A stretch of DNA of 64,000 nt from contig CM041465.1 of assembly GCA_023213395.1 (NCBI GenBank), forward strand, positions 207,335,741 to 207,399,740, in the 5' to 3' direction. The position numbers and the translations under genes were made by a program. The notes below the pieces were generated by a model. That model was not told the origin of the DNA. It saw only the letters and a list, made by a program, of their open reading frames with translations, and ran no database searches. Shown here piece after piece: positions 1 to 11,889 of the stretch; within the stretch, counting starts at the first letter, position 1; every line of letters begins with the position of its first letter. This stretch comes from Cycas panzhihuaensis. Its lineage: Eukaryota; Cycadophyta.

Positions 1-2030
1 GCATGTAACTTTTCAAGAGTATATAATGAGTATGGTAGTGATCACGTTAACCACTACTATGAGAGACTACATTTTCAAGTAAGATGGGCTAATACTCCCT
101 CCTTAGGTGTTATCTTCTTAGAGATCTAAGAGAATACAAGTGTAAAAGTATCAACATTAGCAACTTAGATTTCCCCTTTTAGGTAATCTAGTGGTAGGTT
201 TATTATGTTTCTTCTATTATAGTATCTACATATTTTTGTATTATGCTTATATTTTTTGAGATCACCTGTATCAATGTACACTTAAGATGAATGTTATATG
301 CTCATTCAACCACATTTATAGCCTTGCCTTATTTAATATTTAAATTATTTTCTTATTCATATATATAGGTATAGAACCTAGATCCCTTCAATTCCCTAAC
401 TCCCTCCCCTAGCTTCTAGGCCACTCACAATTATGGAATCAAACTGGTATCATTAGACTTATTTATTTTAAGGAACTTATTTTATTTACCCTAGTTATTT
501 TCATTGTAATTTATTCTTAGGTGGATTTATATGTTTTGGTATTTATTTTGCTCTTTTAGCCAAACCATTTCCATTTCTTTTTAAAATTTTAGGTCTATGT
601 TATTTTGGGGTAGATGGATGAATACTAATGTTTTCAACTATATTATGTTTCTTCTGTCTCCCCATTTATAAACCAACCTTAAAGCACTCCTAGTTCAATA
701 TTCTCTTCTATCCCATCCTCATGCCCAATCTATCAAGGTTGTATCTCTTGAGTCATATTAAGTTCAACTAATCATATCTTATCCTATATAAGTGAAGAGA
801 ATATAAGAACATAATGCCAAAATCTAACATCTTAACTCCATCTTTAGATTAAACTGAGTTGTATAACTTGTGATTAAAGAGTTAGGAACATAATTCAACT
901 ACACCAAAGAGACTAATTTAAATCCACTTATTAAGTCAACCTTATTTTAGATTAGGATTAATGTTTTATGTTGCTCCATATTGAGTTAAGTATTGGGCTT
1001 GCTTATTATAGGATTTAGTGCACAAGGGCATCTATAGATACATGGTTTTTCTTTGTATATTATTAGTTATTGATGACCTTCCAAATTTTCATTATCATCT
1101 CTTCTATATGTTATTCACATTCCTACAATGATATATCTTTGGTTGTATTTATTTTTGCTTGTAATCATTTATTGTAATTAAGATCTCCTTTGTATTTTTA
1201 AAATAATATATGTATTTTAGTAAAATAACTTATTAACTACTCATATGAGTTGGATTGAGATAATCTAATACACAAATTGTATAAAATAATGAAGAAATTT
1301 TATTTTCTTTTTCTGACAACAAGGATACTACCTTCTCAAGATTATCTAAAAATAATAATAACAATAATACATAGCAAGCCACAAGACTAACAAGCTATAT
1401 ATTAAGTTGATAGTCTAAAGGTCTTAGAATATAGATCATACTGTGTGACACTAGTATGCATGTAATTTACTATTTATAATGAGATTAAAATACATAACCT
1501 AAATATAAATTTTTATACATGTAATATAATCTTAATATTCATTCCATAACTTTTATAAAATATTTATACAAGATCAAGACATAAAGAATTAATCTTTATG
1601 TGGAAAAACTAGATTGCTTAGAGGTATTCACTACCTAACCATTCAAAAACTCAATATGAGAATCCAACCCCAAGTCAAAGCATATGATATGAATGTTAGG
1701 ATACCTTCTGCTTACTCTTCACTTGTGACCCAACTCTAAATTTAACATCTCAAATCTAATGGCTCATTACTATCTTGACATGATTCCTAATCAAACTATA
1801 ACTTAACATAGAATCTCTAAGGCTTATTTTATGGTATCACACCACATCTACCTTCTTCTTGTACTAATATATGAGGACTAAAAATAATGATAGCTCATAT
1901 ATATAGTTCTAAATTAACTCATTGATACATGGTCCTAGACTAATTCATTATTTCATATTGCTAAAATATTATCCTATACCAAGCTATTAATATATAGGAT
2001 CAATGTAAGGTCCTAAACAAAGTTGTTGCT
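1..2030 (-). repeat. X LTR, left copy (partial)
   Basis: This stretch aligns end to end with 58380-60420, at roughly 92-95% identity by eye in two sampled parts. It is cut by the window edge on the left and by the D1 insertion at 2030 on the right, so neither LTR end is visible. I call it an LTR because the other copy lies directly downstream, on the minus strand, of a chromovirus-type integrase. That is the expected place for a 3' LTR. I see no reading frame of note in it. Orientation is inferred from the integrase. Confidence 0.7.
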
Positions 2031-2522
2031 TATTTCCTCGCCATCAGGAATGGACAAGAGTGGCATCTCTTAGGTAAGTAAAACTATACATTTCTATCTC
2101 TTACTCTATCTACTTTTATGGCATGATGAGATGTATTTATGGTTTCAATAGCCTGATATGGTTAAATAGCTTATTTTGTTACTTGGTTTACTTGCCTAGT
2201 TCTTGCCTATGACTATATTTTCAGCCTATGATGACCAAGACCACAGTTCTATGGCATCATATATATCTTAAAGCACCTCCCTAGAGTTTTTAGGTACTTT
2301 ATACCTCTTTAACCCATCTTGACTCATTTCTAGTTTATCGTATGACTCATTAGGTTAGGTTCTAGCTTGCTTGCTCATCAAAGTCGTTTTACATTAATAT
2401 TGATGCTTGGCCTTCATCTTTTCCATATATTGGGAAGCCCAACCACTGCCTAAAGCCCTTAAAAGACCTAACAGCCCTCTAATCTTTATTTTTGTTTCCT
2501 TGGGTTGGTCTCTCATATTATT
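2031..2522 (+). repeat. D1 5' LTR, first part
   Basis: The sequence matches the start of the LTR at 33660, where TGTTTC directly follows a polypurine tract; here the first bases are TATTTC. The five bases before it, TTGCT, would be the target-site duplication. Copy X2 reads through the same site without an insert (TTGCT then ATAAGC), so the left border is secure. Homology stops at 2522, where copia A was inserted, and resumes at 18878. Confidence 0.85.
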
Positions 2523-3015
2523 TCTTAGATATGTTGAACACTTTGCAAGTGTTACATGGGTATAGGTGTTACACTTGAGCCTCTTTATAGGGCCTGGGGG
2601 CCTATTATAGGGCCCCTAATTAGGGGGTATGGGGGGCCACCAGCCCCACAATCAAGGGTTTGGAGGTGGGATCCCCTGAGAAAAATTTTTAGGTGTCTTA
2701 TGGGGGTCTTTATTAGCCCATGGTTTATGCTCGTTATATTATAAAACTACAAGGCGGTATCTTGTAATGTTTTGTCTATATATTCTTATGTAACGACACA
2801 TGTAACATATGGTTGTAGATGAATCCATATGAAGAGTTGGGGTTTATTTATCTTTGTAATTCTTTATCTATTACTCATATTAATAAAAGGTCTATGCTTA
2901 GACCTAAATCTCCCGGTATTATTTGTTGAGTGCTTAGTTTGTTTATTCTATTTGTTCTTTACATGATTTAAAAATTCTATTATCATATTACTTCTATGGT
3001 TATATTTTCTCTTCA
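2523..3015 (+). repeat. Copia A 5' LTR
   Basis: It starts TCTTAG (a decayed TGTTAG) and ends CTTCA directly before the primer binding site. It pairs with 18488-18872. An AATAAA near 2882 is a candidate poly(A) signal. This copy is about 108 bp longer than its partner, because a GC-rich block at about 2588-2690 is missing from the 3' LTR. Confidence 0.93.
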
Positions 3016-3017
3016 TT

Positions 3018-3029
3018 TGGTATCTGAGC
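3018..3029 (+). other. Primer binding site of copia A
   Basis: TGGTATCTGAGC lies two bases after the 5' LTR. It matches the complement of the initiator tRNA-Met 3' end (TGGTATCAGAGC) at 11 of 12 bases, the usual copia primer. Confidence 0.88.
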
Positions 3030-3100
3030 TAACGGTTTTAGTTCTGTGGGAAGCCATTTGGTAGGTGGGAGCCTTATGCGAGAACTTAAGTGTGAAGATC

Positions 3101-3790
3101 ATGGTAAGCACTATAAAGATGGAGATTGAAAAGTTCAATGGCCAAAACTCTGAGCTGTGGAAGTTAAAGATGGAAGATATCCTTGCTGAGAAGGATTAGT
3201 GGATCATTGTAGCAGGAACAAATCCTATAACTAGAAGAAGCTTGATCAAAAGGCAATCAACTCAATAAGGTTATGCCTTTCAGACATGGTATTACTGAAT
3301 GTTACCACAAATTCTATGACCAAAGATCTATGGAGAAAGTTAGAGGCTTTGTATCAGACAAAGTCCTTGGTTAATACACTACTTGTTTGAAAAAACTATA
3401 TTCACTCAAGATGAGTTATAGAGATGTAGTTGCAGATCATCTCACTACATTTAACACCATGGTGAGCTAGCTTGTTTCAATTGGGATAACAATGTCTAAA
3501 GAAAACAAGTGTATTACCTTATTATATTCACTTCCTGATTCCTGGGATAATCTTGTAATGATGATTATCAACATGACTACTTCTACCCTAAAATTTGATG
3601 ATGTTGTTGGTACTCTACTATTAGAAGAGATAAGTTGAAAATCTTCTGAGGATTATTCAAAAGAAGCATTAGTGGTGAGAGGTTAAAATCTAGAGAAAAA
3701 TCCAAAATCTAGAGGAAAATCCAAATCTGTTAGAGGCAAAGGAAGGCTGGCCATATGAAGAGCCACTGTTGAGTCAAGGTTGACAAGGGA
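3101..3790 (+). pseudogene. gag: Copia A gag remnant
   Basis: The ATG at 3101 opens a frame reading MVSTIKMEIEKFNGQNSELW, the typical copia gag start with an F-G-x-N and W motif. Gag forms the virus-like particle that packages the element's RNA. In-frame stops begin about 30 codons in, the first being TAG where Trp is expected, and frameshifts follow. The end of a zinc knuckle is readable at 3743-3769 (KAGHMKSHC); its first two cysteines are not recognisable. The length is close to the family norm of about 230 residues. It cannot make a working protein. Confidence 0.85.
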
Positions 3791-3829
3791 AAGGCACCTA
3801 AAGCTACTTCTTCCATGGTAATAAAATCT

Positions 3830-4296
3830 TCTGATGAAGCTAATGGCTATGTTTATTTAGCAGCCTCTAGTAAGTTGTCAAATGTTGAGTCTTGGTTAAT
3901 TGACTCTGGTGCTTCACTTTATGTTACTCCCTATAGGGACTAGTTTTATGAATATAAAAGGATTAATAGAGGAGGGATGGATTTATGAATACATAAGGAT
4001 TGATGGAGGTGAAGTATTTTTTGGGGATTATTACCTATATAAAATTGTAGGTCATGGAAGGGTGAAGGTTTGATTTAGGTATGGAAGGGTTAAAACTATC
4101 CCTGATGTGAGTCATATTCCTAGTTTGGCTATGAGTCTATTATCTATTAGTCAATTGGATGATGTAGGAATAGAACTAATCTTCAATAAGGACAATTGTA
4201 GAATGGTTCAAGGAGCATTAATGTTAGTAAGAAGGGTTAGATTTGGAACACTATATAAGCTTGATGTAAGTACGATGTGTGCTAGAAGTTATAGTC
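3830..4296 (+). pseudogene. pol: Copia A protease and pre-integrase remnant
   Basis: The aspartic protease signature is clear: W-L-I-D-S-G-A-S, with the catalytic DSGA at 3903-3914. A protease of this kind cuts the Gag-Pol polyprotein. The frame then carries several stops and shifts until 4107, where a clean run of 63 codons contains LLSISQLDD and ends in GTLYKLD. This is the conserved stretch between protease and the GAG-pre-integrase motif. Element C cuts the frame at 4297, and the continuation is at 8876. Confidence 0.85.
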
Positions 4297-4548
4297 TATT
4301 GGGGTTAATGTTCATCACCCCACTCCCACCATTTACACATATGAGTGCATATATGTGAAGGTAAGTAAGGTAAGGTTAAGTGTTACTTTAGGTAAGCATT
4401 ATTTTAATATAATTTAAATTTTGAAGGTTGAGGAGGTTTCCCTTCTCCCTCAAACTATATATTTACTGGGGTGACAAACCCTAGTGTCTTTGGACACCAT
4501 CTCTATTAGAAAATATGTACATGCTCTTACCATGTTCCAAATCCTTTA
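4297..4548 (+). repeat. Element C 5' LTR
   Basis: It starts TATTGGGG and ends at the primer binding site. It aligns with 8538-8870 except for one gap of about 80 bp near position 4530, where the partner has extra sequence. The deletion here, or insertion there, is old enough that both copies also differ by many transitions. Confidence 0.87.
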
Positions 4549-4550
4549 TT

Positions 4551-4562
4551 TGGTATTGGAGC
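4551..4562 (+). other. Primer binding site of element C
   Basis: TGGTATTGGAGC directly follows the 5' LTR and matches the initiator tRNA-Met primer at 10 of 12 positions. It fixes the plus-strand orientation. Confidence 0.75.
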
Positions 4563-4740
4563 TTAGATGTTAACCTATTATAACCTTTATATGGTATCAA
4601 AGCTTAGATCCAGCTTTATTTGGTACCTAACTCTTCATCTACTTGATGAAAGCATAACATATGACTACTTGTTGGATTCTTGGAGAGCCCATTTATCTAC
4701 TAGAGAAATCAGTTTGAAGTTTTGCCTTCTATGAAAGAAG

Positions 4741-4878
4741 ATCTCACTCTCTAAAGTTAATCTTCTACAAACTGGTCATAGCCACATTACCATATTCTTC
4801 ATGTTTTATGTTTTTGATATAAATCTCACTCTCTAAAGTTAGTCTTCTATAAATTGGTCATAGCCACATTACAAAGTT
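4741..4878. repeat. 82-bp tandem duplication
   Basis: Two neighbouring copies both begin ATCTCACTCTCTAAAGTTA (4741 and 4823) and share the segment GGTCATAGCCACATTAC. They differ by a few transitions. The repeat is inside the non-coding leader of element C. Confidence 0.85.
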
Positions 4879-6049
4879 CTCCATATATATATTTCTCTGA
4901 TATACTTTCTCTATTATATTTAAAATTTGATCTTATATATGGCTCTATTTGCATGACTATACTCCTTTATGCCTCAACATCTTCATGAGGCCAAGATACG
5001 TTATTCTTCTTATTAAAAAAATTCATTTTTTATTTGAGCTTGCAAGAAAATGTGTTTTTTTAATTTAACATCTATATTAAAAGCCTCAGGGCAATTCACT
5101 ATTATACTTTTCTTGTTGTCACTTATCAAGAGATATTATCACATTCTCTCTATGTTTTTCTATCTACATATCATAAATGGGTTTTCCATCACCCAATTCA
5201 ACTAAAGCTCAAAAATGTTAGTCGAGATATATACAAGTTTCCCTATCCTTCACAGTCATATTGATTCCAACCAAAGCAATTAGAGATTGGGTGTAAGAAA
5301 CTGAGGGTTTGAATCATTATGCAAACCAGTAACTGTTTTATTTAGATGGCTGGTAGGTATAGCTTGCCCATTTCATAGAGCATTCTTCATACCAATCAAG
5401 GTGAAATTTTGCCTTCCATTCTTGTCTCCAACCAAACATTTGAAAGGAACACTTCTCATAGAAGGTGTGGACATTTGCAAAGACGAGGCACGGGAAGCCA
5501 TAATTGATGAATTAATATTGGATGCCCATTACTTCTATAAGCCTTTGTGTATACGACATCTAAATGAGCCAATGTGAGGACATGTTTATATCATATACAC
5601 TCTTTCATTGAAACCATATGTTTTGATCCTTCTTTTCGTAGCCCTGGGTAAAGGAAGTCAAAGCTATTATCTTCGGAGTATTATACGTCGACACAAATAC
5701 CAAAGCTTAGAATGCTTAGTTACTCTAAAGGACACCCCCCTTAAAGCAGTTTATTAAGGTACATAACTTGTGGGTACCAAGCATAACATGCCTCGATAAG
5801 GATACCACTCATATATAAACATTTAGCTTTACCTAGATCTCCTCCCATAATAAAATACTAATAATAATAACATCAATTTTTTTACCTTAACTGTGTAGTG
5901 ACCAAGCCTTGTAGGGTTTGATCTGCTTAGAAACATTTGACCTTCGTGAGGTTGCAAATGATCCACATGCATAAATAGGTATGGTCTTTGTAGTGTTCAT
6001 TGCCCGATCTATGTCACCGGCCATCTCAGTTTTTTCCTTCCAATTTTTT

Positions 6050-6050
6050 C

Positions 6051-6102
<52 letters not shown>

Positions 6103-6104
6103 TG
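6050..6104. repeat. Compound CT/AT microsatellite
   Basis: About 15 CT units run directly into about 11 AT units. It lies inside the leader of element C. Confidence 0.95.
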
Positions 6105-7854
6105 TTTAATTGATAAGTGCACCTTCCTCTAGTAAAAAAATCTAATTTTTGATCTATTTTATCATGATTTTAAATTAATTTATTTTATGTAGGTCACTCA
6201 TTAATCGACATTCGATTTCCATTGATATATTTAATTTTTTAAAGGTTTGTAATAAATTAAATTAAGTTTGATTTAATTTTCAATTCCAAGTCTTTATTAA
6301 GAGTCTAGCCCCCTCAAGCCTCAACCCCTAGTTCCGTGACCCCCATGTGACCTGTAGCATTGAGTTAAAAGGGCCAATTTAACTTTATAATTTTTTTTTT
6401 TTTTTTAATTTTTTTTCTTCTAAAGGGTAATTGGCATATTTTTAGTCCTCACTTCTCATTGGAGTACTAGTTTTTAATAAAACTAGTTTTGTTTTGACCG
6501 TAATTTTAAGACTACATCATAGGCTAGTCATTTTCTAGTTTAGACCTAATTTGATTAGTTTTTAATGATCTAAAGCCATCTCCTTTTTTAGCTTTTGGTT
6601 TATTAAACATAAAGAGGTTGCTTTACCATTTTTATTATATCCTCATTATTTGGAATCTGTTTTCTAATCCATTAGTTTTGCTAGAAAGCTGACTCATCTC
6701 TCTTTGTATTGATATAATCTCTTAAGTGTTTTAAAGTCTCTTTGTAATTGTTACAAGCTGTTGAAGTTAAGGTATTCTATCAATCCTAATTACTCACCAA
6801 TCAGTATTTTTTGTAGTTTTTCTTTAAGTTTCTTTTGAAATAAATTAGATTTAAGGTCTTGTACCTGTAAGTGAACTCTTTTTATATTTTTTATAAGGCT
6901 ATATTCTACTTTTATAACATTTTTATCTTATAGCATCATTTCAAGCCCATAAATGGGTCCTTGTACTTATTGATTAAAATCTTGACCTATAGAAGTTAGA
7001 TTTCTAAATGGTCAATTTCGTTGGAAAGCTAATTTGATATTCTTCAATTTAAGACATATTTCATTCAATTCTAAGTTCATTTAGTATGTTTTCGAAGTAA
7101 CTTATTTTATCTCCTTATTCAGTCCTTATCAACATCATTCTATAACTTTTCATACATTATATGATCTGAAAAGGTTATAACTAATTTATTGATTGCTAAC
7201 AACTCATTCTTGAAGATATTATTATTCTTTATTTATATTTTTTAAGTCCTTTTATAGCAAGAAGATAGATTTTCAATACTTCAAGTTAAGTGGTGCTACC
7301 TTAATCAAATAGGTATATTTTATGTTCTATTTGTTTATTTTCTATATTTCTTAGAAGAAACATTTTATCTTCAAATATTTATATCATCTAATGCAAAGGT
7401 TATACTTTAGACTTTTAGTTATTTACTACTTTCAAAGGAATATACCACTGTCAAAAGGATAGCTAATTATTTTTATAATCAAGCATACTTCATTTTGCAT
7501 TAATAAAGATCATTCATTTTTGCTTTAACTACTTCTTATTATTGATTATCTATCATTTCATCATTAAAGATAATTATATTTTAAATTTGCATTATTAAAA
7601 CCTTAAAGGAGCATTTAGATCCTTGCTTTCACAAAGGCATTAATTGATTTAGTTCTATACAAAAGGAAATATTTTATCTAAAAAAAAAAGAGATGTACAT
7701 ATGATCACATTACTCACCTACCTTGCTTAAGGGATTCATATGTATTGAAAGGTACTTATTATCCATTTTATATTATTCATACATTTAAGGTCTTCATTTA
7801 CTTATTCAAGCTCATAAACTAGAATGCATTTCAAATGGTATTTTATTTGGATGA

Positions 7855-8343
7855 TATGCTAATTCCCACACTTGATGGGACCAATTTTCATATATGAAAA
7901 TGATTATTGAAAACACTTCCTATTGCAAAAGATTTTTAGAAATTTGTTGCATGTAGTTACCTAAAGGAAGAAGAAAATTTTAAAGAAAACCTAAGAAAGG
8001 ACAATGAAATCATAACTTTAATATTTAGTACAATAAACGATAATGTATTTATTCATGTTAGTAATTTAACTACATCAAAATTTATTTAGGATACACTAGA
8101 ATCTATTTATAAGAGAGAAACCCTCAATGTGAATGAATTTAACTATGATAATGATGTAGATATGAGGCAGATGTTAGAGCAGGTATTTTACATTGAAGAG
8201 ACTAATGTAGAAGACTCAAATCAAAAGAATGATCACATTGATACACATGAAGATGTATGTACCTTTAACATGATCACTACTCATAAAATAAAGATTCTAG
8301 AAGATAAAGTCAAAGATGCAGTGACTCTTCTCCATTTAAAGTA
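7855..8343 (+). pseudogene. gag: Element C copia-type gag remnant
   Basis: One frame reads IPTLDGTNFHI then a stop where Trp is expected, the gag opening motif. A second stretch follows with IITLIFSTINDNVFIHV and later DTLESIYKRETLN. This pattern of a small helix-rich domain ending in W-D-x-L matches the copia gag core (UBN2/Retrotran_gag family). The last part, from 8129, is an open run of 71 codons ending in a coiled, acidic tail. No zinc knuckle is visible. The frame has at least three stops and shifts, so it is dead. It is the only coding remnant in element C. Confidence 0.65.
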
Positions 8344-8525
8344 AGTTACACTCACTTGGAGATCACTTGAACCAAACCATATTAAAGAAAACCACTATAC
8401 AAGGATAAAGATACATGAAGATAAAGACAAAGTGAAAGGACATTTGGTCAAGTACTCACGCAAAGTCTATCTTAAATACATGTACCATAAGTTCAAGGAA
8501 AAATAAAGATGTTCATGATGACCAT

Positions 8526-8537
8526 TAAGGGGGAGAA
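8526..8537 (+). other. Polypurine tract of element C
   Basis: TAAGGGGGAGAA lies directly before the TGTTGGGG start of the 3' LTR. This is the usual primer for plus-strand DNA synthesis. Confidence 0.85.
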
Positions 8538-8870
8538 TGTTGGGGTTAATGTTCATCACCCTACTCCATCCATTTACACATGTGAGTGCACACATGTGAA
8601 GGTAAGTAAAGTAAGGTTAAGTGTTACCTTAGTTAAACATTATTTTAATGTATTTTAAATTTTAGAGGTTGAGGAGGTTTCCCTCCTCCCTCAAACTATA
8701 TATTTAGTGGGGTGACAATCCCTAGTGTCTTTAGACACCACCTCTATTAGGAAATGTGTACATGCTCTCATACAATAGATTGAATATAATACTTTATTTA
8801 TGCTCATGAAGTATAATGGCTTGATTATTTGATTTCTGCTCTACTTTATCTCCATGTTCCAAATCCTTCA
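8538..8870 (+). repeat. Element C 3' LTR
   Basis: It begins with canonical TGTTGGGG and ends CTTCA. It carries the 80-bp segment missing from the 5' copy. The copia A pol frame resumes just after it. Confidence 0.88.
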
Positions 8871-8875
8871 CAATC

Positions 8876-9860
8876 TAGCTATTAAAGAAAATAGTAATAA
8901 TAACGATAGGACTAAAATATCACTTGCTAGTAAAACTATGTTGTGGCATTAGAGATTGGGCTATATTGGAGAGAAAGGCCTCCATGATTTATTCTCCAAA
9001 GGTATGACATAAGACATCTCTGGAATTAATGGCTCCTTTGATTTTGATTTCTGTGAGCATTGTGTGTATGGTAAACAAAATTAGGTCAATTTTTCTTCAA
9101 GCTCAAAGACAGTAAAGGGTATTCTGTAATTGGTGCACAATAATATTTTTATACCTATTGATATACCTTCATTGGGTGGATCTAAATACTTTGTCTCATT
9201 CATAGATGATTTCTCACGAAAGATATGGTTGTACTTTCTCAAGAAAAAATATGAAATCTTTAATAAATTCAAAGAATTCAAGGCATTAGTCAAGAATCAG
9301 AGTGACATGTAGATCAAGGTACTAAGGACTAATAATAGAGGTGAGTTTTCTCAAAGGAGTTTAAGCAGTTCTATAAGCAGTATGGGATAGCAAGGTAAAA
9401 GATAATTCCTTATACACCACAACAGAACAGAGTTACTGAAAGGATGAATAAGACTTTATTGAAGAGATCAAGGAGTATGCCCAGTGATGTTGGATTAGAG
9501 AAGAAATTCTAGGTAGAGGCTATGATGACTACAAGCTACCTAATAAATAGATCACTGACAACTTCCTTCGTATATAAAACACTTGGAGAAGTGTGGTCTG
9601 GTAAGAAACCATCTCTTGGTCATCTTAGAATTTTTAGTTGTGAAGCTTTTGTGCATATTCCTAAACAACAAAGGACTAAGTTTGATTTCAAAGCATAAAA
9701 GACTATTTTTATTGGCTATGGTAATGGTGTTAAAAGGTATAAGCTTTATAACTTTGAAACATAAAAGGTTGTGTATAGTCATGATGTTGTCTTTAGAGAG
9801 GAGTTTAAGTCTCTAAAGCAAGATGAATAACCAAAGGAGGAACACTCTAAGAAGGTATAA
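8876..9860 (+). pseudogene. pol: Copia A integrase remnant
   Basis: The frame resumes after element C with the GAG-pre-integrase motif LWH-stop-RLGYIGEKGL at 8941. The zinc-binding CEHC follows at 9052-9063. The integrase core begins near 9130 with GGSKYFVSFIDDFSRKIWLY, one of the best preserved stretches. The aspartate expected in H-S-D reads Asn (HNNIF), and LRTDNGGEF reads LRTNNRGEF, so two active-site aspartates are lost by G-to-A changes. Integrase inserts the cDNA into the genome. Several stops and frameshifts follow up to about 9860. Confidence 0.88.
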
Positions 9861-10059
9861 TTTAAAGTAAGGGATGAAGATTCTACATCAGAATATGAGT
9901 TAGTTGAAGAGGAAGAACTAGCTATAGAGGTAGCTCAATCTCAAGAACCCCACAACTTGAGGAGATCAACTCATAAGAGAAGATAGCCTAGTAAGTATAT
10001 TCCTAAAGACTCTTGTCACTCTTCTTTTATTTTATCTACTATAGATAATTATCCTAGTA

Positions 10060-10822
10060 TTGTTTGAGAGGCTCTAGAGTCAAAAGAGAGCCAACTCTAG
10101 ATGAAGGCCATCTAAGAAGAAATGATGGCCTTGGACAAAAATAATATGTAGGATTTGGTGGATCTATTTGATGGTAGAAAACCTATTGATAATAAATAGA
10201 TCTTCAAGAAGAAGTTTCTGGTAGATGGTACTCTGAAAAAGTACAAGGCTTGCTTGGTAACAAAGGGTTATTCCTAGGTTAAGGGAATAGATTTTAGTGA
10301 CGTGTTTTCTCCTATTATAAAAGTTACTTCAATTAGATTTTTGTTGGTTGTAGTAGCTACCTATGACCTTGAGGTAGATCAAATAAATGCAAAGACTGCA
10401 TTTCTTCATGATGGCCTTGAGGAAGAAATTTATAAGTTATGGCCTAAATGATTTAAAGTTGTAGGGGAGGAGAATATAGTGTGCATGTTGAAGAAGTCAT
10501 TATATGATTTGAAATAGTCACCAAGGATGTATCAAAAGTTTGATTCACATATATTAGCAGATGGCTTTGTGCATAGCAAAGTAAACCATTATGTTTATTA
10601 TAAGTAAGTTGGTGATTATTTTGTTATTCTAGATTTATATGTTGATGATATCCTTTTAGTTGATAATAATAAAGAAATGAACCAACTTGTAAAAGGCTAA
10701 TTGGAATCTCATTTTGAGATGAAGGATCTTGGTCCTACACATTTTATTTTGAATATTGAGATTAAAAAAGATAGGAGAAATAGGAAGATTTGGCTTAGCC
10801 AAAGATGGTACATTTAGTCAAT
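10060..10822 (+). pseudogene. pol: Copia A reverse transcriptase remnant
   Basis: Recognisable copia RT blocks appear in order. They include KYKACLVTKGYS, then GIDFSDVFSPI and EVDQINAKTAFLHDGLEEE. The catalytic YVDD is at 10638-10649 and MKDLGPTHFIL comes near the end. The catalytic motif is intact, but at least seven stops interrupt the frame, most of them TAG at Trp or Gln positions. Element B cuts the frame at 10828, and the rest continues at 17643. Confidence 0.9.
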
Positions 10823-10827
10823 ATTGC

Positions 10828-11269
10828 TGTTAGATTGTATAATGCAAACTTATGTATTTTAATGTAATTATTTATGTCACATGTCTAAAATATAATTTAA
10901 GTCATTATAATATTTTTTTAACTTGGGTTTATTTAATTAAATTTGTGGAAGGTCGTTGAAATTGTGAAACTGCATTTCAACAAACCTCCTTAGTATTTAA
11001 TCTCCTAAATTCTTAGAACATGTCCCAGGAATCTAGGAGGGCTGTCTTCATGCCTTTTTCAAAGGATGGTTTGGTCTATAGGTGGTTTCACCACATGGTT
11101 TTTGTTTAGTATTATTTTATTAATAAAACTGGAATTTAGGAGGTGGTTTTTCTTCTCCAAAAGGGGTTTTCCACCTGTCAAATCTGTGTGCATATTCAAT
11201 ATCCAATATTTCCTGTGATGTTGTTAATTATGTGATCCTATGATGTTGCTCATGCACCCATTTCCATCA
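10828..11269 (+). repeat. Copia B 5' LTR
   Basis: It starts TGTTAG and ends TCCATCA, canonical TG...CA ends, directly before the primer binding site. ATTAATAAAACT in the middle offers an AATAAA poly(A) signal. The partner is 17197-17637. Confidence 0.96.
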
Positions 11270-11281
11270 TGGTATCAGAGC
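11270..11281 (+). other. Primer binding site of copia B
   Basis: TGGTATCAGAGC starts at the first base after the 5' LTR and matches the initiator tRNA-Met complement exactly. Confidence 0.96.
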
Positions 11282-11400
11282 TCATTATGCCTGTTATTTT
11301 ATTTTTTTTATTAATGTATTAACCATCCAAAACTTTTTTTTTTAATTTTTTATTTTTGGTCACAGTGATCATTCATTCAAAACCACCATTAACGCAAATT

Positions 11401-11492
11401 CTTTCATTCAACAGTCTTTTATACAAAACTGCCATTAAGGCAAAATCTTTCATTCAACAGTCTTTTACATAAAACTGCCATTAAGGTAGAAT
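11401..11492. repeat. 46-bp tandem pair
   Basis: Two adjacent units share CTTTCATTCAACAGTCTTTT and AAACTGCCATTAAGG, beginning at 11401 and 11447. A weaker third copy may precede them. They belong to the copia B leader. Confidence 0.85.
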
Positions 11493-11889
11493 TTTTTTTT
11501 TCTATATACCAGTCTACCAGAACTATTTTTTTATCAAAACTTATACTTAAATGGTCATTAATGGCAGAGCCGTATACAAAAAATAACCATCAACAAAGGT
11601 TGTCCTTATAGTAGAAACCCTAACCAAGCCTAAACGTAGTATTCCGCTTTGAAACTGCCATAAAAAAAGGTTGTTCTTGTGAAGAAACCCTAACAAGGGT
11701 CAAATACAAAGATGTGTGAAGACAAAGATAACATGCCATTAAGAAGAAGATCTCTGTCTGAGATGCCATACCAAGCTGCAATGACAGGAAGCCATTCTAA
11801 GGCATTGGACTTGAGATCTAAAGATTTCTGAGAGTCAGGGTTTGGAGCCGAGGTTGGAGCCCTGAACTTCAAGATAACAAAGATTTTCT

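Larger units (their letters stand above)
4563..7840 (+). other. Element C interior without recognisable coding
   Basis: This long AT-rich leader has no domain I can name. It holds an 82-bp tandem duplication (units starting at 4741 and 4823) and a CT-then-AT microsatellite at about 6050-6104. There is also a poly(T) stretch near 6390-6410. It could be a large non-coding leader, as in LARD-type elements, or host sequence picked up by the element. Confidence 0.5.
4297..8870 (+). mobile_element. Small LTR element C (gag only, non-autonomous)
   Basis: It has two LTRs (4297-4548 and 8538-8870), a primer binding site at 4551, and a purine tract before the right LTR. It sits in the pol frame of copia A, which resumes directly after it. 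Flanks TAGTC and CAATC could be one five-base duplication changed by two transitions. The 4-kb interior holds a copia-like gag remnant next to the right LTR. I see no protease, integrase or RT in any frame. It would therefore have needed enzymes from another copia element. Confidence 0.82.
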
